This document shows, piece by piece, positions 50,294 through 60,227 of a stretch of 64,000 bases of DNA. Each line of letters opens with the position of its first letter. Positions within the stretch are counted from its first letter, which is position 1. Under the pieces are notes generated by a model, which saw nothing but the letters and a program-made list of their open reading frames with translations, did no database searches and had not been told where the DNA came from. The position numbers and the translations under genes are program-made. The DNA comes from Lactiplantibacillus daoliensis (GTDB taxonomy: Bacteria; Bacillota; Bacilli; Lactobacillales; Lactobacillaceae), in contig NZ_BJDH01000006.1 in the NCBI RefSeq assembly GCF_005405005.1, positions 160,108 to 224,107 of the forward strand, given 5' to 3'.

Positions 50294-50833
50294 ATGGCAG
50301 TCACAACGAGCAGTTTAATTCCGGTCGTGGCACCGGTCACTGGTCAAAAGATCAGTTTGACAACGGTAGTCGACACGGTCTTTTTGTGTGGGCTGCGGGT
50401 TACTAATTACCCCGGCTTACCACGAACTGATCGGATTGTGGCACCAACTGCCGGTCAAGTGACACGAATTGCGAATTCGCAACATAACCTGGGCTTTCGG
50501 ACAGCGAACGGGTTAGAAGTTCTGATTCATCTCGGCTTTGGGACGTCGATGACGGCTGACATGCCTTTCCATTTAATCGTCAAATTGGGCGAACACGTCG
50601 AAGCGGGTCAGCCGATTGCGGTGATGGATTTGGCGTCAACGCGACTGAACCAACCTAAAACGACGGTGCCGAAGCGGATTCGGCAGGCGTTTCTACGGCT
50701 AAAAGTTTTGGCGTTTACTGCAACGCATCGTATTGCCCCAGAAGGCAACGTTGATACCAAACTGACGCTGGACTTAGCGGCAAATCATCGGATTGCGACG
50801 ATGGGGCCGCCGAGTGTTATTCAACTGAGTTGA
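50294..50833 (+). CDS. Isolated PTS EIIA domain, remnant of an EIIABC protein
   Basis: A 180-residue protein similar to the first domain of the EIIABC gene at 39256. The core LEVLIHLGFGTSMTADMPF carries the phospho-His, and VKLGEHVEAGQPIAVMDL matches the next block. The C-terminal ~50 residues (PKRIRQAFLRLKVLAFTATH) are not EIIA-like. Past the stop a IIB-like remnant can be read in a different frame with an internal stop. This is therefore probably a truncated fused permease whose IIA part still has an open frame. GGGAG precedes the ATG. Confidence 0.75.
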   Translation: MAVTTSSLIPVVAPVTGQKISLTTVVDTVFLCGLRVTNYPGLPRTDRIVAPTAGQVTRIANSQHNLGFRTANGLEVLIHLGFGTSMTADMPFHLIVKLGEHVEAGQPIAVMDLASTRLNQPKTTVPKRIRQAFLRLKVLAFTATHRIAPEGNVDTKLTLDLAANHRIATMGPPSVIQLS

Positions 50834-50880
50834 CCCAAGTATTGGGGTGACGCATTGCAAGTCATGAGATCAATGAAGCG

Positions 50881-51060
50881 CTTGGAAAAGGACAATCGCA
50901 ACCAGTCAAGCTAATCAGCCAACAGGAAATCGAACGGGGTATCTCGATTGAACCAGTTAGTGGTCGATGTCAGTTGATAATTGGATAGCAAGTGGCTGAG
51001 GGTTTTGCGTTAGTGATAGCGCAGTTAGGGGCAACGGCATTTTTGAGAAAAACGACGTTG
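50881..51060 (+). pseudogene. Decayed PTS EIIB segment
   Basis: Translated from 50881 the sequence reads GISIEPVSGRCQLIIG, a stop at 50986-50988, then QVAEGFALVIAQLGA. The intact EIIABC at 39256 has GVIDVTKGSGQYQVVIGPAV and NDVYDAVIAQLG in the same places. The match, with one stop codon and a frame shift relative to the EIIA part, shows a dead IIB domain. No IIC remains recognisable downstream. Confidence 0.65.
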
Positions 51061-51429
51061 GTCAAGTTTTGTGGGCCTCTTTTTCACAAAGCGGCCAGAT
51101 CATTAGTGTCACAACTTAGCTCTGAGCTGAGTGGGTTAATGTGGCAGCATTAAGTGGCACTGATTATCAGGATATTACAGTGATAGCGGTCAAAAGGTTA
51201 GGTCGTCGATTAAGCAGTCTCGCTAACAGGGGTGAGCGGGATTAAAGCAAAGGGACCGACTGAATAAAAGTCCACCGTTGGGAGCGGTGCTATTGACGGT
51301 AGCCGGTTACTTTCGTTAGTTTTGTTAGGTTAACCTTGGCTGTGGAGAGTGAAGATTGAAAGCGGATTGCTTGCTTTTATTTGGCAGTTCAGTTTACTAT
51401 TAGCGTAAATTGAAGAGGAGTGATTCGTG
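51061..51429. other. Non-coding stretch after the decayed PTS
   Basis: About 370 bp with no open frame of substance; presumably further decay of the IIBC part, but I could not align it by eye. The ribosome site GAGGAG of the next gene is at 51415-51420. Confidence 0.4.
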
Positions 51430-51669
51430 ATGAGTGAAGCAACTTTTAACCAAGCTGAATTGGCAAAATTTAATGGTCAAGCTGGCCAACCAGCATATGT
51501 CGCTGTTGATGGTGTCGTTTATGATGTGTCTGGAATTGACGCATGGGCTGGTGGCAAGCACCATGGTAACTTAGCTGGTCAAGAATTAACGGCGATTATT
51601 GATACCCGCTCACCACACGGACGCAGCGTGTTAAAGAAGTTGCCAGTGGTTGGAAAATACGCAGAATAA
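51430..51669 (+). CDS. Cytochrome b5-like heme/steroid-binding domain protein
   Basis: A 79-residue single-domain protein of the cytochrome b5-like fold: ELAKFNGQAGQPAYVAVDGVVYDVSG, then WAGGKHHGNLAGQELTAII. The animal HPGG heme motif is replaced by GGKHHGN, as in short Firmicute homologues, so heme binding by the same His is uncertain. There is no signal peptide or membrane helix. GAGGAG lies 9 bases before the ATG at 51430; a GTG is one codon upstream. Single gene; function unknown. Confidence 0.85.
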   Translation: MSEATFNQAELAKFNGQAGQPAYVAVDGVVYDVSGIDAWAGGKHHGNLAGQELTAIIDTRSPHGRSVLKKLPVVGKYAE

Positions 51670-51786
51670 AAGCCTAAATAGGTTTTGAGAATGCTGTAAA
51701 ACCACACAATAATTCACCAATGGATCAGGGCGCAAGCGAGTTCTGATCTTTTATTTTGTCTCAAAACTAAAGATTGAAAGACTTAA

Positions 51787-52060
51787 AAACAGCACTCACA
51801 TCTAAAATAGATCTGCCGAATTCAGCGCTCCGCCAGTCAGAATCGGTGTGCTGTGGGGGACGGTGCCAGCCGAAGTACGGTCTGGCGCCTCAATTTCAAG
51901 CCGATAAAACACGTCTTGGAATTGCCCCGTGAGATTAGTCAACCAAGAACGCCGACTAATCTCGCTGACACTGCACACCAATTCTGACTGACTCCGCTAA
52001 GCAGGATTAGTCGTCCCAAGCCGCTGATTGGCTGCATGTTATCAGCAACGATCGGCACAG
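51787..52060 (-). repeat. Dispersed structured non-coding repeat, copy 3 (right half)
   Basis: Reverse-complement match to the right half of copies 1 and 2: GCTTAGCAGAGTCAGTCAG to GGCGGAGCGCTGA. The outer stem is 51969-51990 with 51834-51855 and keeps 20 of 22 pairs although its sequence differs from both other copies. The inner hairpins AGATTAGTC and CAATTCCAAG / CTTGAAATTG are also present. The left half found in the other copies is largely missing; only a short piece around GCATGTTATCAGCAAC resembles it. Confidence 0.8.
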
Positions 52061-52204
52061 GCCTGTAACTTTTAACTTGCAATCTTTACCTGAAAGTTTG
52101 ATTGTAAGCGTTCTATAATTTGTCACGCAATTGTTACTTATGAAGAGGGCCTTTGGGGTGCTATAGTGAACACTCGAAACTAAAACTAGGAGTGTGTATA
52201 GATA

Positions 52205-52711
52205 ATGCCACGTAATTTTAAAGAAGAAGTTGTGTTCACGGCGATTATGGCGGGACTGATGGTGTTTGTCATGACGGCGTACAATGTCACGATGGCGCAA
52301 GGGTTCAGCAATGGTCTAATCCTCGCAATTTTGAGTGGTTTTCCTCTGGGTTTAGTCGTAGCAATCATTTTAGATCTGTTGGTCGTGGGACCAATTGCAA
52401 AAGGATTAGCTTTCAAATATATCATTAATGATTACATGCGAAAAAAGACGATTTTGATTGGGATCACAATCTCAGTTTTAATGGTGCTTGGCATGGTAAC
52501 TTGCATGTCCCTCTTTGGGATTGCGGTGGAAGGTAAGTTGACTGGGGCGCACATTTTAGCTACCTATGGTCACACTTGGATTTTTAACTTGATTGTTGCT
52601 TTACCATTACAACTCATCATCGTTGGGCCAATCGCTCGCGGGGTGTTAGGTAAAATGCAACAAGCTACTACTAAACAGGATCAACCTTCAGCAGTTGAAG
52701 ACGAAGACTAA
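52205..52711 (+). CDS. DUF2798 membrane protein
   Basis: A 168-residue protein with four helices arranged as two DUF2798 units. The first contains FTAIMAGLMVFVMTAYNV and GFPLGLVVAIILDLLVVGPIAK, the second ILIGITISVLMVLGM and LPLQLIIVGPIARGVLG. The repeated VGPIA(K/R)G near each helix end is typical of the family. The family has no known function. AGGAGTG precedes the ATG. A single gene with its own terminator. Confidence 0.88.
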   Translation: MPRNFKEEVVFTAIMAGLMVFVMTAYNVTMAQGFSNGLILAILSGFPLGLVVAIILDLLVVGPIAKGLAFKYIINDYMRKKTILIGITISVLMVLGMVTCMSLFGIAVEGKLTGAHILATYGHTWIFNLIVALPLQLIIVGPIARGVLGKMQQATTKQDQPSAVEDED

Positions 52712-52717
52712 TAATTA

Positions 52718-52769
52718 AACGGCTAGTGATAACTTGAGAAACTTGTTCAAGTTATGGCTAGCCGTTTTT
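52718..52769 (+). terminator. Terminator after the DUF2798 gene
   Basis: AAACGGCTAG / CTAGCCGTTT with an inner stem AACTTGA / TTCAAGTT and a T-run. Confidence 0.9.
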
Positions 52770-52914
52770 GCGTTGATTTGAGGTAAAAATAATTTGGCTA
52801 CCCAGAAATAATTTTTTCACTGGAAACTGACTGAAACTAATCACAGCCATTCGAATAAGTTGTTTAGCCAATTTCTTTTGAGATGAAAGGCGTAATTTTC
52901 GCCCGAATTAATGA

Positions 52915-52942
52915 TACAATTTCAATTAAGAAAGCGGTGTCA
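52915..52942 (+). promoter_or_regulatory. -10 box and cre site of the ROK-GH1 operon
   Basis: TACAAT (52915-52920) is followed by AGAAAGCGGTGTCA (52929-52942), one base off the cre consensus. CcpA binding just past the start would repress the operon when glucose is present. Confidence 0.65.
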
Positions 52943-52986
52943 GTTGGATGCTGCGGTATCATGAGAAAATCTTGGAGGGATTAGTA

Positions 52987-53871
52987 ATGCAACCATTAGG
53001 GTTAGTGGATATTGGTGGAACCACCATCAAGTTTGCCATTTGGGATGGGAAAGGCTTGCAACAGCATCACGCTGTTGCCACGCCGAAAACGCGGGATGAC
53101 TTTTTTGACTTATTAACGGTTGAAGTTGAGACAATGAAGACCCAGGCACCAATCGTGGGTGTCGGAATTAGTTCGCCAGGTGCCGTTGATAAAAAGACGG
53201 GGATCGTTGGTGGCGCTAGTGCCGTCCCATATATTCATCATTTCGAAATTCAGCAGGCGTTGGAGCAAAGATTTGGCTTGCCGGTCAGCATGGAGAATGA
53301 TGCCAATTGTGCTGCTTTAGCGGAATTGGACAGTGGGGCCGGAACCGGCGCTGACAGCTTGGCCTTTTTCGTGGTTGGCACGGGTGTCGGCGGTGCGTTG
53401 ATCGTTAACCACCGGATCTGGCATGGCGCGCACTTATTTGGTGGCGAATTCGGGTTTGCGATGGCGACAGAAACTAGAACCGTCAGTGAGTTGGGTACCG
53501 TACCAAATGCCCTGCGGCGGTATCAGGCGGCTAATCCAGATGCAGCGCCGATTGATGGTAAACGATTATTCGAACTAGCAGCTGCTGGTGAGATTACGGC
53601 TGCGGCAGAAGTCCAAACGATTTATCGCACCTTAGCGACTGCAATTTATGATATTCAATATAGTTTTGACCCAGAAAAGATCGTGATTGGTGGCGGTGTT
53701 TCCAATAATCCGGCACTGATTCCAGGAATTGATGCCGAAATTGAAAAGATCCGTCAGCAAGTCAAAATTGCGTCAATCAAGCCCGAAGTCGTCCCATGTG
53801 TCTACACGGATGAAGCCAATTTGCGTGGTGCGGCGGTCGATTTTTCACAGACATACCCTAAGTTAGTTTAG
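52987..53871 (+). CDS. ROK-family sugar kinase
   Basis: A 294-residue cytosolic kinase. The ATP-binding start GLVDIGGTTIKFAIWDG and GVGISSPGAVDKKTG, the catalytic Asp in ENDANCAALAE and GTGVGGALIVN are ROK signatures. The CxCGxxGC zinc motif found in glucokinases of this family is absent. GGAGGG precedes the ATG at 52987. It lies 26 bp before a GH1 phospho-beta-glucosidase, so it may phosphorylate a beta-glucoside or the released sugar (BglK-like). Confidence 0.9.
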   Translation: MQPLGLVDIGGTTIKFAIWDGKGLQQHHAVATPKTRDDFFDLLTVEVETMKTQAPIVGVGISSPGAVDKKTGIVGGASAVPYIHHFEIQQALEQRFGLPVSMENDANCAALAELDSGAGTGADSLAFFVVGTGVGGALIVNHRIWHGAHLFGGEFGFAMATETRTVSELGTVPNALRRYQAANPDAAPIDGKRLFELAAAGEITAAAEVQTIYRTLATAIYDIQYSFDPEKIVIGGGVSNNPALIPGIDAEIEKIRQQVKIASIKPEVVPCVYTDEANLRGAAVDFSQTYPKLV

Positions 53872-53897
53872 ACGGATTTAACCAAATGGAGGTAGCT

Positions 53898-55289
53898 ATG
53901 ACAACTTTTTCCAAAGATTTTATCTGGGGTGCCGCGACATCTGGTCCCCAAACTGAAGGTAATTTCCATAAGCAACATCAAAATGTGTTCGATTACTGGT
54001 TTGAAACTGAGCCGACTGCCTTTGATAATGGCGTTGGCCCCGATACAGCTTCGGATTTCTATCACGACTATGAAGCTGACCTAGCATTGATGTCGCAGGC
54101 GGGGATTAAAGCTTTGCGGACGTCGATTCAGTGGACACGCTTGATTGACGATTTTGAGACGGCCAGCTTGAATGCGGATGGGGTGGCTTATTACAACCAT
54201 GTGATTGATGCGATGATCGCCAACCATATTACGCCGTATATCAACTTACATCACTTTGATCTGCCAGTTGAATTGTATGATCGCTATGGCGGTTGGACGT
54301 CGAAACATGTTGTGGAGCTGTTTGTAAAATTCGCTGAACAATGTTTCAAGTTGTTTGGGGATCGGGTGGATAACTGGTTCACTTTTAATGAGCCTAAAGT
54401 TGTTGTCGACGGCCAATATTTGTATGGCTGGCATTATCCACAAATCGTTGATGGGCCGAAAGCGGTGCAAGTCGCGTATAACATGAATTTGGCTTCGGCA
54501 AAAGTTATTGCAAAATTTCGTGAGTGTTGTCCACAGTCAGAAAAACGAATCGGGATTATTCTAAATCTTACGCCAGCGTATCCAGCAACGGCTGATCCTG
54601 CCGATGTCGCGGCGGCCGACTTTGCCGAGGCGTGGTCAAATGAAATGTATCTACAACCAGCAGTTCTGGGCCATTTTCCGGCGAAGCTGGTGGCGACCTT
54701 AACGGCGGATGGCGTGTTGTGGGATGCGACCTCAGAAGAATTGACACTGATTGCAGAAAATACCGTTGATTACCTTGGTGTGAACTATTATCAGCCACTG
54801 CGAGTGCAACGGCCGGATATTTCGCCGAAGAGTCTGCAACCATGGATGCCGGATATTTATTTCAAGGAATACCAAATGCCAGGTCGGATTATGAATGTTG
54901 ATCGTGGTTGGGAAATTTATCCCGAAGCGATGACGGATATTGCCAATAACATGCGCGAAAATTACGGCAACATTCCGTGGTTCATTTCCGAAAACGGAAT
55001 GGGCGTTGCCGGTGAAGAACGTTTCATGGACGCGGATGGGGTTGTCCAAGATGACTATCGGATTGATTTTATGAAGGACCACTTGCAAGCGTTGAAGCGG
55101 GGAATTGATGCTGGGTCCAACTGTATCGGTTACTTTGTTTGGACGGCAATCGATTGTTGGTCATGGAATCATGCGTATCATAATCGCTACGGCTTGATTC
55201 GTGATGATATTCATACGCAGGAAAAAACGCTGAAGAAGTCGGCGGCTTGGTTTAAGCAGTTGAGTGAGAGTAATTCGTTTGAAGATTAG
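53898..55289 (+). CDS. GH1 6-phospho-beta-glucosidase
   Basis: A 463-residue family 1 glycosidase that acts in the cytosol on phosphorylated beta-glucosides. The acid/base Glu is in FTFNEPKV and the nucleophile Glu in FISENGMG. The N-terminal block reads FIWGAATSGPQTEG, where most members have AxYQxEG, so the subsite residue differs. Ser/Lys at the phosphate site cannot be settled by eye. GGAGG precedes the ATG. It is cotranscribed with the ROK kinase 26 bp upstream and controlled by the cre. Confidence 0.93.
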   Translation: MTTFSKDFIWGAATSGPQTEGNFHKQHQNVFDYWFETEPTAFDNGVGPDTASDFYHDYEADLALMSQAGIKALRTSIQWTRLIDDFETASLNADGVAYYNHVIDAMIANHITPYINLHHFDLPVELYDRYGGWTSKHVVELFVKFAEQCFKLFGDRVDNWFTFNEPKVVVDGQYLYGWHYPQIVDGPKAVQVAYNMNLASAKVIAKFRECCPQSEKRIGIILNLTPAYPATADPADVAAADFAEAWSNEMYLQPAVLGHFPAKLVATLTADGVLWDATSEELTLIAENTVDYLGVNYYQPLRVQRPDISPKSLQPWMPDIYFKEYQMPGRIMNVDRGWEIYPEAMTDIANNMRENYGNIPWFISENGMGVAGEERFMDADGVVQDDYRIDFMKDHLQALKRGIDAGSNCIGYFVWTAIDCWSWNHAYHNRYGLIRDDIHTQEKTLKKSAAWFKQLSESNSFED

Positions 55290-55295
55290 CAGTTG

Positions 55296-55327
55296 GGTGT
55301 CAGTCGCGAATGCGGCTGGCACATTTT
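55296..55327 (+). terminator. Hairpin after the GH1 gene
   Basis: TGTCAGTCGC / GCGGCTGGCACA imperfect stem followed by a short T-run (ATTTTGG). Confidence 0.55.
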
Positions 55328-55470
55328 GGTATGCAAGCATTGTAAAGGTAAAACGCTAGCTAGCTACTTTTGAAACCAAATTACCATTTGAATACGCTTT
55401 AATGGCTATTTTTAAGATATAATATATTTTGGGGCATGTTGGGGTTAAATGAAAAAAGGTGGTAGCGCTG

Positions 55471-58400
55471 ATGCTAGAACAAGAACTTAACTTTGAAAAT
55501 GATTTGATTAAGTATTTGACGCAAATTGGTGGCAGTAAGCAATGGCAATACGTTCCTGATATTAAAAATACAGATCAGTTATGGCAAAATTTCAAAATAA
55601 TTTTGGAACAACATAATCAAGGAAAATTAGATCAACCGATGAGTCCGACTGAGTTTGCGCAAGTTAAACAACAAATTGAGAACTTAGAGACACCGTATCA
55701 AGCCGGAAAATTTTTGTATGGCCTAAATGGGGTTTCTCAGATTGAGATTGATCGTGATGATGGTAAGCATGTTTTCCTAACAGTATTCGATCAACAATAT
55801 GTTGGTGCCGGGGATACGGTGTACCAAGTTGTCAATCAAATTGTTCGTCCGGCCAAGCAGAGTGGTCGCAAGAATCGTCGTTTTGATACGACTTTGTTGA
55901 TCAACGGATTACCAATTATTCAAATTGAAGAAAAAAAAGCCTCTCACGATGCAAAAGAGGCTTTAAATCAAATGTCGCAATACATAGCCGAGGAACAATA
56001 TTCGGATATTTTTTCAACACTTCAAATTTTAATTGGCATGACGCCAGATAATACGTTGTATATGGCCAATACTTCAATTGATAAGTTCAATACGGATTTT
56101 GCTTTTCATTGGCAACGAGAAGATGATAATCGACCAGTGCTTGAATGGCGGGATTTTGCTAATCGCATGTTATCAATTCCGATGGCCCATCAAATGGCAA
56201 CGAGTTATGTGATTCTTGATGGCACTAAGAATAAACAAATGATCAAAGTGATGCGTCCTTATCAGGTTTATGCGACTAAACGAATCATTGAGAAAATTAA
56301 ACAGACTAACTTTAATATGGATACTCAGAAACTAGGATATGTCTGGCATACAACTGGTTCAGGTAAAACAATTAGTAGTTTCAAAGCGGCATGGCTGGCA
56401 TCAAGACTGCCAAATGTGGACAAGGTGATCTTTCTTGTAGATCGGATTGCGTTGACGCAACAAACAGCTGATAATTATGCTGCTTATGACCCCGATAGCG
56501 ATACTGAAAATAAGGGTGGCGTTGTGGCTGACACAGCTAATGTAAATATGTTATCACGAAAAATTCGCCAAAAAGGTGGCGGAATTATCGTGACTTCTAT
56601 TCAGAAGTTAGATCGGTTAGTACAACGCGAAAGCTTTAAGCAGCCAGACAAACACATTGTTTTCATTGTTGATGAAGCACACCGGTCGACCAGTGGAGAA
56701 ATGCTACAACGCGCTAAAAAAGGATTCCCGCAATCAGTTTGGGTTGGTTATACTGGAACGCCAAGCTTTACAGGAATTACAACTCAAAGCATTTTCGGAG
56801 ACTTATTGCATGCCTATACGATTCGTGAAGCAATATCAGATCATAATGTGCTTGGATTTAAGGTTGATTTTAATACAACGTTAACTGATGACACGCTACG
56901 CAATATTTATCTGCCCGAGTTCTATCGGTATCAGCATGCTGATTGGACCGCTGATCAGATTCAGTATAAAATTGAGCATTTATCGGATGAAGATCGGGAT
57001 GATATGGTCAAATCAAGTGTTTATGATGAGAATGAAGACCATGTTAAATTAGTTGTTGATGATATTTTTTCAAAATGGCGTAACCGTTCCGCCAATTATC
57101 GATATAGTGCACTTTTAACGACCCATGTTGGTGGTGGCAAGCCTTCAACACCAATGGCTTTAAAGTATTATCATGAAATTTTACGACGGAACCAGACTGC
57201 CAGCCATCCACTAAAGGTTGCCGTCACTTTTAGCCAAGATACTTCTAATGGTGACAACATGACTGAAAGTAACAAAGGTTTGCATGATGCGATGCAAACC
57301 TATGCCGCGGAATTTGGTGGTGTGTATGGTGATGATGATGTGAAGTCTTACACTGAAAGTGTGATTTCAAGGTTAAATCGAACCGTGGATGATGGCAATT
57401 ATTTAGACCTAGTCATCGTTATTGATCAGCTATTAACCGGATTTGATGCACCGTATTTAAATACACTATACGTTGATCGCACATTACAAGGGGCTAATTT
57501 GATTCAAGCTTATTCTCGTACCAACCGAATTCAAGATATGCAGCAAAAACCATATGGACGTGTGATCAACTATCGCTGGCCAGCGCAAGCCGAAAAGCTG
57601 ATGAAAGATGCCTTGAAAGTCTATGCGGATCGTAATTCCGCTGCGGTTCAAACTGATTTGCCAGGATTGGATGGCGATGGTGATGTGATCGCACCAGATT
57701 TCGAACAGGTTGAAAAACAGACGGCAAAAATTGTTGAGCAGTTGGACGAGATGACTCAAGGTTTTGAAACAATTCCAAATACATTGGATGAAAACCAGAA
57801 GATTTATCAGCTTATTCAGCAATATAACCAGAAAGTTGCTTTACTGAAACAAGATGATAATTATGATTATGAAAAGCCTGATGAACTTTTGAAAGGGATT
57901 GGTATTAGTTCGGATGAGGAAGTACGGTTGACGACTACGATCGCCAATAATGTTAAAGATTTCATTGTTGCTCGGCATCCTGATATTGATTATGGTGATT
58001 TTGATTTACAGATGGAACACGTTAATGAGGTTCAAGTCGATTATGCTTATCTGGAACAATTAATTGCTGAATTGTTAAATCAATCGCATGATGGTGAAAT
58101 TGAAAAAGTATCGAAGACCTTCAAGAAGGTTAATGAGGCTGCTGATCAGTTACCCGATCGACGAGCTAGTCGACAAATCAAGCGATTTGCCAAGGATGTA
58201 CAAGAACATCATTTCGATGAGAAGTTGGTTGGTCAGTATCCAGTTGTCTCTGGTGATGTCGATCAGATCTTGGATGCACACAATGAAGGCAGTCGACGTA
58301 AGGCAATGCTCGATTTTCGTCAAGAATGGGGATTAGTTGATGCTGAAGGAGTTAAAACTCTGATGACTAAAATTCTAGACCGACACGTGACTGATAATGA

Positions 58401-58575
58401 TGATTTGAATGAGAATAATGAATTAAATGAAATCATCAAGTCGGGACAACAGTATTATAAGACGGATGCCATCAAGGCTGAGGTCAAGGCGTTGCCAAAA
58501 ATTAAGTATCGAAATCAACTTAGAAGTGAATTTATGAAGTTTGCAAACTATATTAATCAGGAATACAAGGAGTAG
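55471..58575 (+). CDS. hsdR: Type I restriction enzyme, R subunit
   Basis: A 1034-residue translocase-nuclease. The PD-ExK nuclease is N-terminal (RRFDTTLLINGLPIIQIEEKK, about 150-170). The helicase part shows Walker A TTGSGKT (about 298-304), DEAH (VDEAHRS, about 402) and later motifs LLTGFDAPYLNTLYVDR and QAYSRTNR. A C-terminal helical region contacts the methylase. It starts at ATG 55471 with AAAGGTGG 8 bases upstream; a -10 TATAAT is at 55418-55423. It is the first gene of hsdRMS and probably needs hsdM and hsdS for target recognition. Confidence 0.96.
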   Translation: MLEQELNFENDLIKYLTQIGGSKQWQYVPDIKNTDQLWQNFKIILEQHNQGKLDQPMSPTEFAQVKQQIENLETPYQAGKFLYGLNGVSQIEIDRDDGKHVFLTVFDQQYVGAGDTVYQVVNQIVRPAKQSGRKNRRFDTTLLINGLPIIQIEEKKASHDAKEALNQMSQYIAEEQYSDIFSTLQILIGMTPDNTLYMANTSIDKFNTDFAFHWQREDDNRPVLEWRDFANRMLSIPMAHQMATSYVILDGTKNKQMIKVMRPYQVYATKRIIEKIKQTNFNMDTQKLGYVWHTTGSGKTISSFKAAWLASRLPNVDKVIFLVDRIALTQQTADNYAAYDPDSDTENKGGVVADTANVNMLSRKIRQKGGGIIVTSIQKLDRLVQRESFKQPDKHIVFIVDEAHRSTSGEMLQRAKKGFPQSVWVGYTGTPSFTGITTQSIFGDLLHAYTIREAISDHNVLGFKVDFNTTLTDDTLRNIYLPEFYRYQHADWTADQIQYKIEHLSDEDRDDMVKSSVYDENEDHVKLVVDDIFSKWRNRSANYRYSALLTTHVGGGKPSTPMALKYYHEILRRNQTASHPLKVAVTFSQDTSNGDNMTESNKGLHDAMQTYAAEFGGVYGDDDVKSYTESVISRLNRTVDDGNYLDLVIVIDQLLTGFDAPYLNTLYVDRTLQGANLIQAYSRTNRIQDMQQKPYGRVINYRWPAQAEKLMKDALKVYADRNSAAVQTDLPGLDGDGDVIAPDFEQVEKQTAKIVEQLDEMTQGFETIPNTLDENQKIYQLIQQYNQKVALLKQDDNYDYEKPDELLKGIGISSDEEVRLTTTIANNVKDFIVARHPDIDYGDFDLQMEHVNEVQVDYAYLEQLIAELLNQSHDGEIEKVSKTFKKVNEAADQLPDRRASRQIKRFAKDVQEHHFDEKLVGQYPVVSGDVDQILDAHNEGSRRKAMLDFRQEWGLVDAEGVKTLMTKILDRHVTDNDDLNENNELNEIIKSGQQYYKTDAIKAEVKALPKIKYRNQLRSEFMKFANYINQEYKE

Positions 58576-58577
58576 TT

Positions 58578-60227
58578 ATGAATACAACAGAAAAGGCACA
58601 AGATATTACGTCCAAATTATGGGCGATGGCCAATGAACTTCGTGGCAATATGGATGCGAGTGAATTCCGAAACTACATTTTAGGCTTTATGTTTTATCGA
58701 TACTTGTCGGAGCATCAAGAAACCTATTGGGTGAAAAATCAGATTTTTGATGTTGTCTCTGGTGAAACAGTCAATGAAGCCTATGCTAAAGCTGTTGAAG
58801 AAGATGGTTTAGCGGCCTATTTGGAAGACACTGCCGGTGAATTAGGTTATGCCATTGCACCAGATTATACTTGGGCAACGATTACAGATAAGGTTAAAAA
58901 CAGTGAAATCAAGCCATCTGATTTTCAAGATATGTTTGATGATTTTCGAAAGAACGCCCAATTAAATCCACATGCACAACAAGATTTCAGAGGAATCTTT
59001 GCTGATATGAACTTAGGCAATTCTCGGTTGGGAAATTCAACTGTTTCGCGAGCACAGGCTCTTAGCGGCATTGTCAAATTAGTTGATAATTTTGATTATA
59101 ATGACAAAGACGGTCACGATATTTTGGGTGACGTGTATGAATACCTAATTGCCAAGTTTGCTGGTAATTCTGGGAAAAAGGCTGGGGAATTTTATACACC
59201 ACACCAAGTTTCAAAAATTTTAGCAAGTTTAGTTGCACTGGATGTTAAAGACGATGGGTCGCAGTTTACCGTCTATGATCCAGCAATGGGGTCCGGTTCA
59301 CTGTTGTTAACAGTTCAAGAAGCCTTGAAGGAAAATGGCTATAAAAGGCGTGTACACTTTCACGGGCAGGAACTAAATACGACCACTTTTAACTTGGCTC
59401 GGATGAATCTTATGATGCATGGTGTTGAATATCAAAATATGGATTTGCGTAATGCTGACACATTAGAGTCCGATTGGCCAGACGGTATTGATAGTGATGG
59501 TGTGGACCATGCAAGAAGTTTTGATGCGGTTGTTGCAAATCCTCCTTATTCGGCTCATTGGGATAACAATGAAAACAAACTGAAAGATCCACGGTTTAAA
59601 GCTTACGGGAAACTTGCGCCTAAGTCCAAAGCTGACTTTGCGTTTGTTTTGCATAGTATTTACCATTTAGCTGATACTGGTCGGATGGCAATTGTCTTAC
59701 CACACGGGGTGTTATTCCGTGGTGCCGCAGAAGGAACCATTCGAAAGACATTGATTGAAAATAACTATTTAGATGCAGTGATTGGTTTACCAGCAAAGTT
59801 ATTCTATTCAACATCAATCCCGACTACTATTTTAGTCTTCTCTAAGAGCCGTAAAACAAAGGACATCTTATTTATTGATGCTTCACAAGACTTTGAAAAA
59901 GGAAAGAACCAGAATATTTTGCGTGATGCGGATATTGATAAAATCATCAATGTCTATGTCGAACGTAAAGATGTTGAAAAGTATGCGCATGTTGCGACAT
60001 TGAGTGAAATTGAGGATAACGAATTCAACTTAAATATTCCACGTTATGTGGATACTTTTGAGGAAGAACCACCAGTTGATGTTGATAAACTTGTGAGCGA
60101 TATAAAAAATACTAATGAAAAGATTCAGGGCCTGCAATCAGACTTAAGTGGTATGTTGGATGATTTAGTAGGTCAAGACGCTGTCGCTCAACAGCAGTTA
60201 GAGGAAATTAAGAGGATCTTGCGATGA
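58578..60227 (+). CDS. hsdM: Type I DNA methyltransferase, M subunit
   Basis: A 549-residue N6-adenine methyltransferase. The N-terminal helical domain (about 1-150) is followed by the SAM motif DPAMGSGSLLL (about 235) and the catalytic NPPY (about 322, VVANPPYSAHW). It methylates the sequence chosen by HsdS and supports cleavage with HsdR. It starts 2 bp after the hsdR stop with AAGGAG before it, and overlaps hsdS by 4 bp, so all three genes are coupled. Confidence 0.96.
   Translation: MNTTEKAQDITSKLWAMANELRGNMDASEFRNYILGFMFYRYLSEHQETYWVKNQIFDVVSGETVNEAYAKAVEEDGLAAYLEDTAGELGYAIAPDYTWATITDKVKNSEIKPSDFQDMFDDFRKNAQLNPHAQQDFRGIFADMNLGNSRLGNSTVSRAQALSGIVKLVDNFDYNDKDGHDILGDVYEYLIAKFAGNSGKKAGEFYTPHQVSKILASLVALDVKDDGSQFTVYDPAMGSGSLLLTVQEALKENGYKRRVHFHGQELNTTTFNLARMNLMMHGVEYQNMDLRNADTLESDWPDGIDSDGVDHARSFDAVVANPPYSAHWDNNENKLKDPRFKAYGKLAPKSKADFAFVLHSIYHLADTGRMAIVLPHGVLFRGAAEGTIRKTLIENNYLDAVIGLPAKLFYSTSIPTTILVFSKSRKTKDILFIDASQDFEKGKNQNILRDADIDKIINVYVERKDVEKYAHVATLSEIEDNEFNLNIPRYVDTFEEEPPVDVDKLVSDIKNTNEKIQGLQSDLSGMLDDLVGQDAVAQQQLEEIKRILR

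Noticed and set aside
53868..54065. 65-codon frame opposite the GH1 gene start
   Set aside because: Shadow of the GH1 coding frame, no ribosome site.
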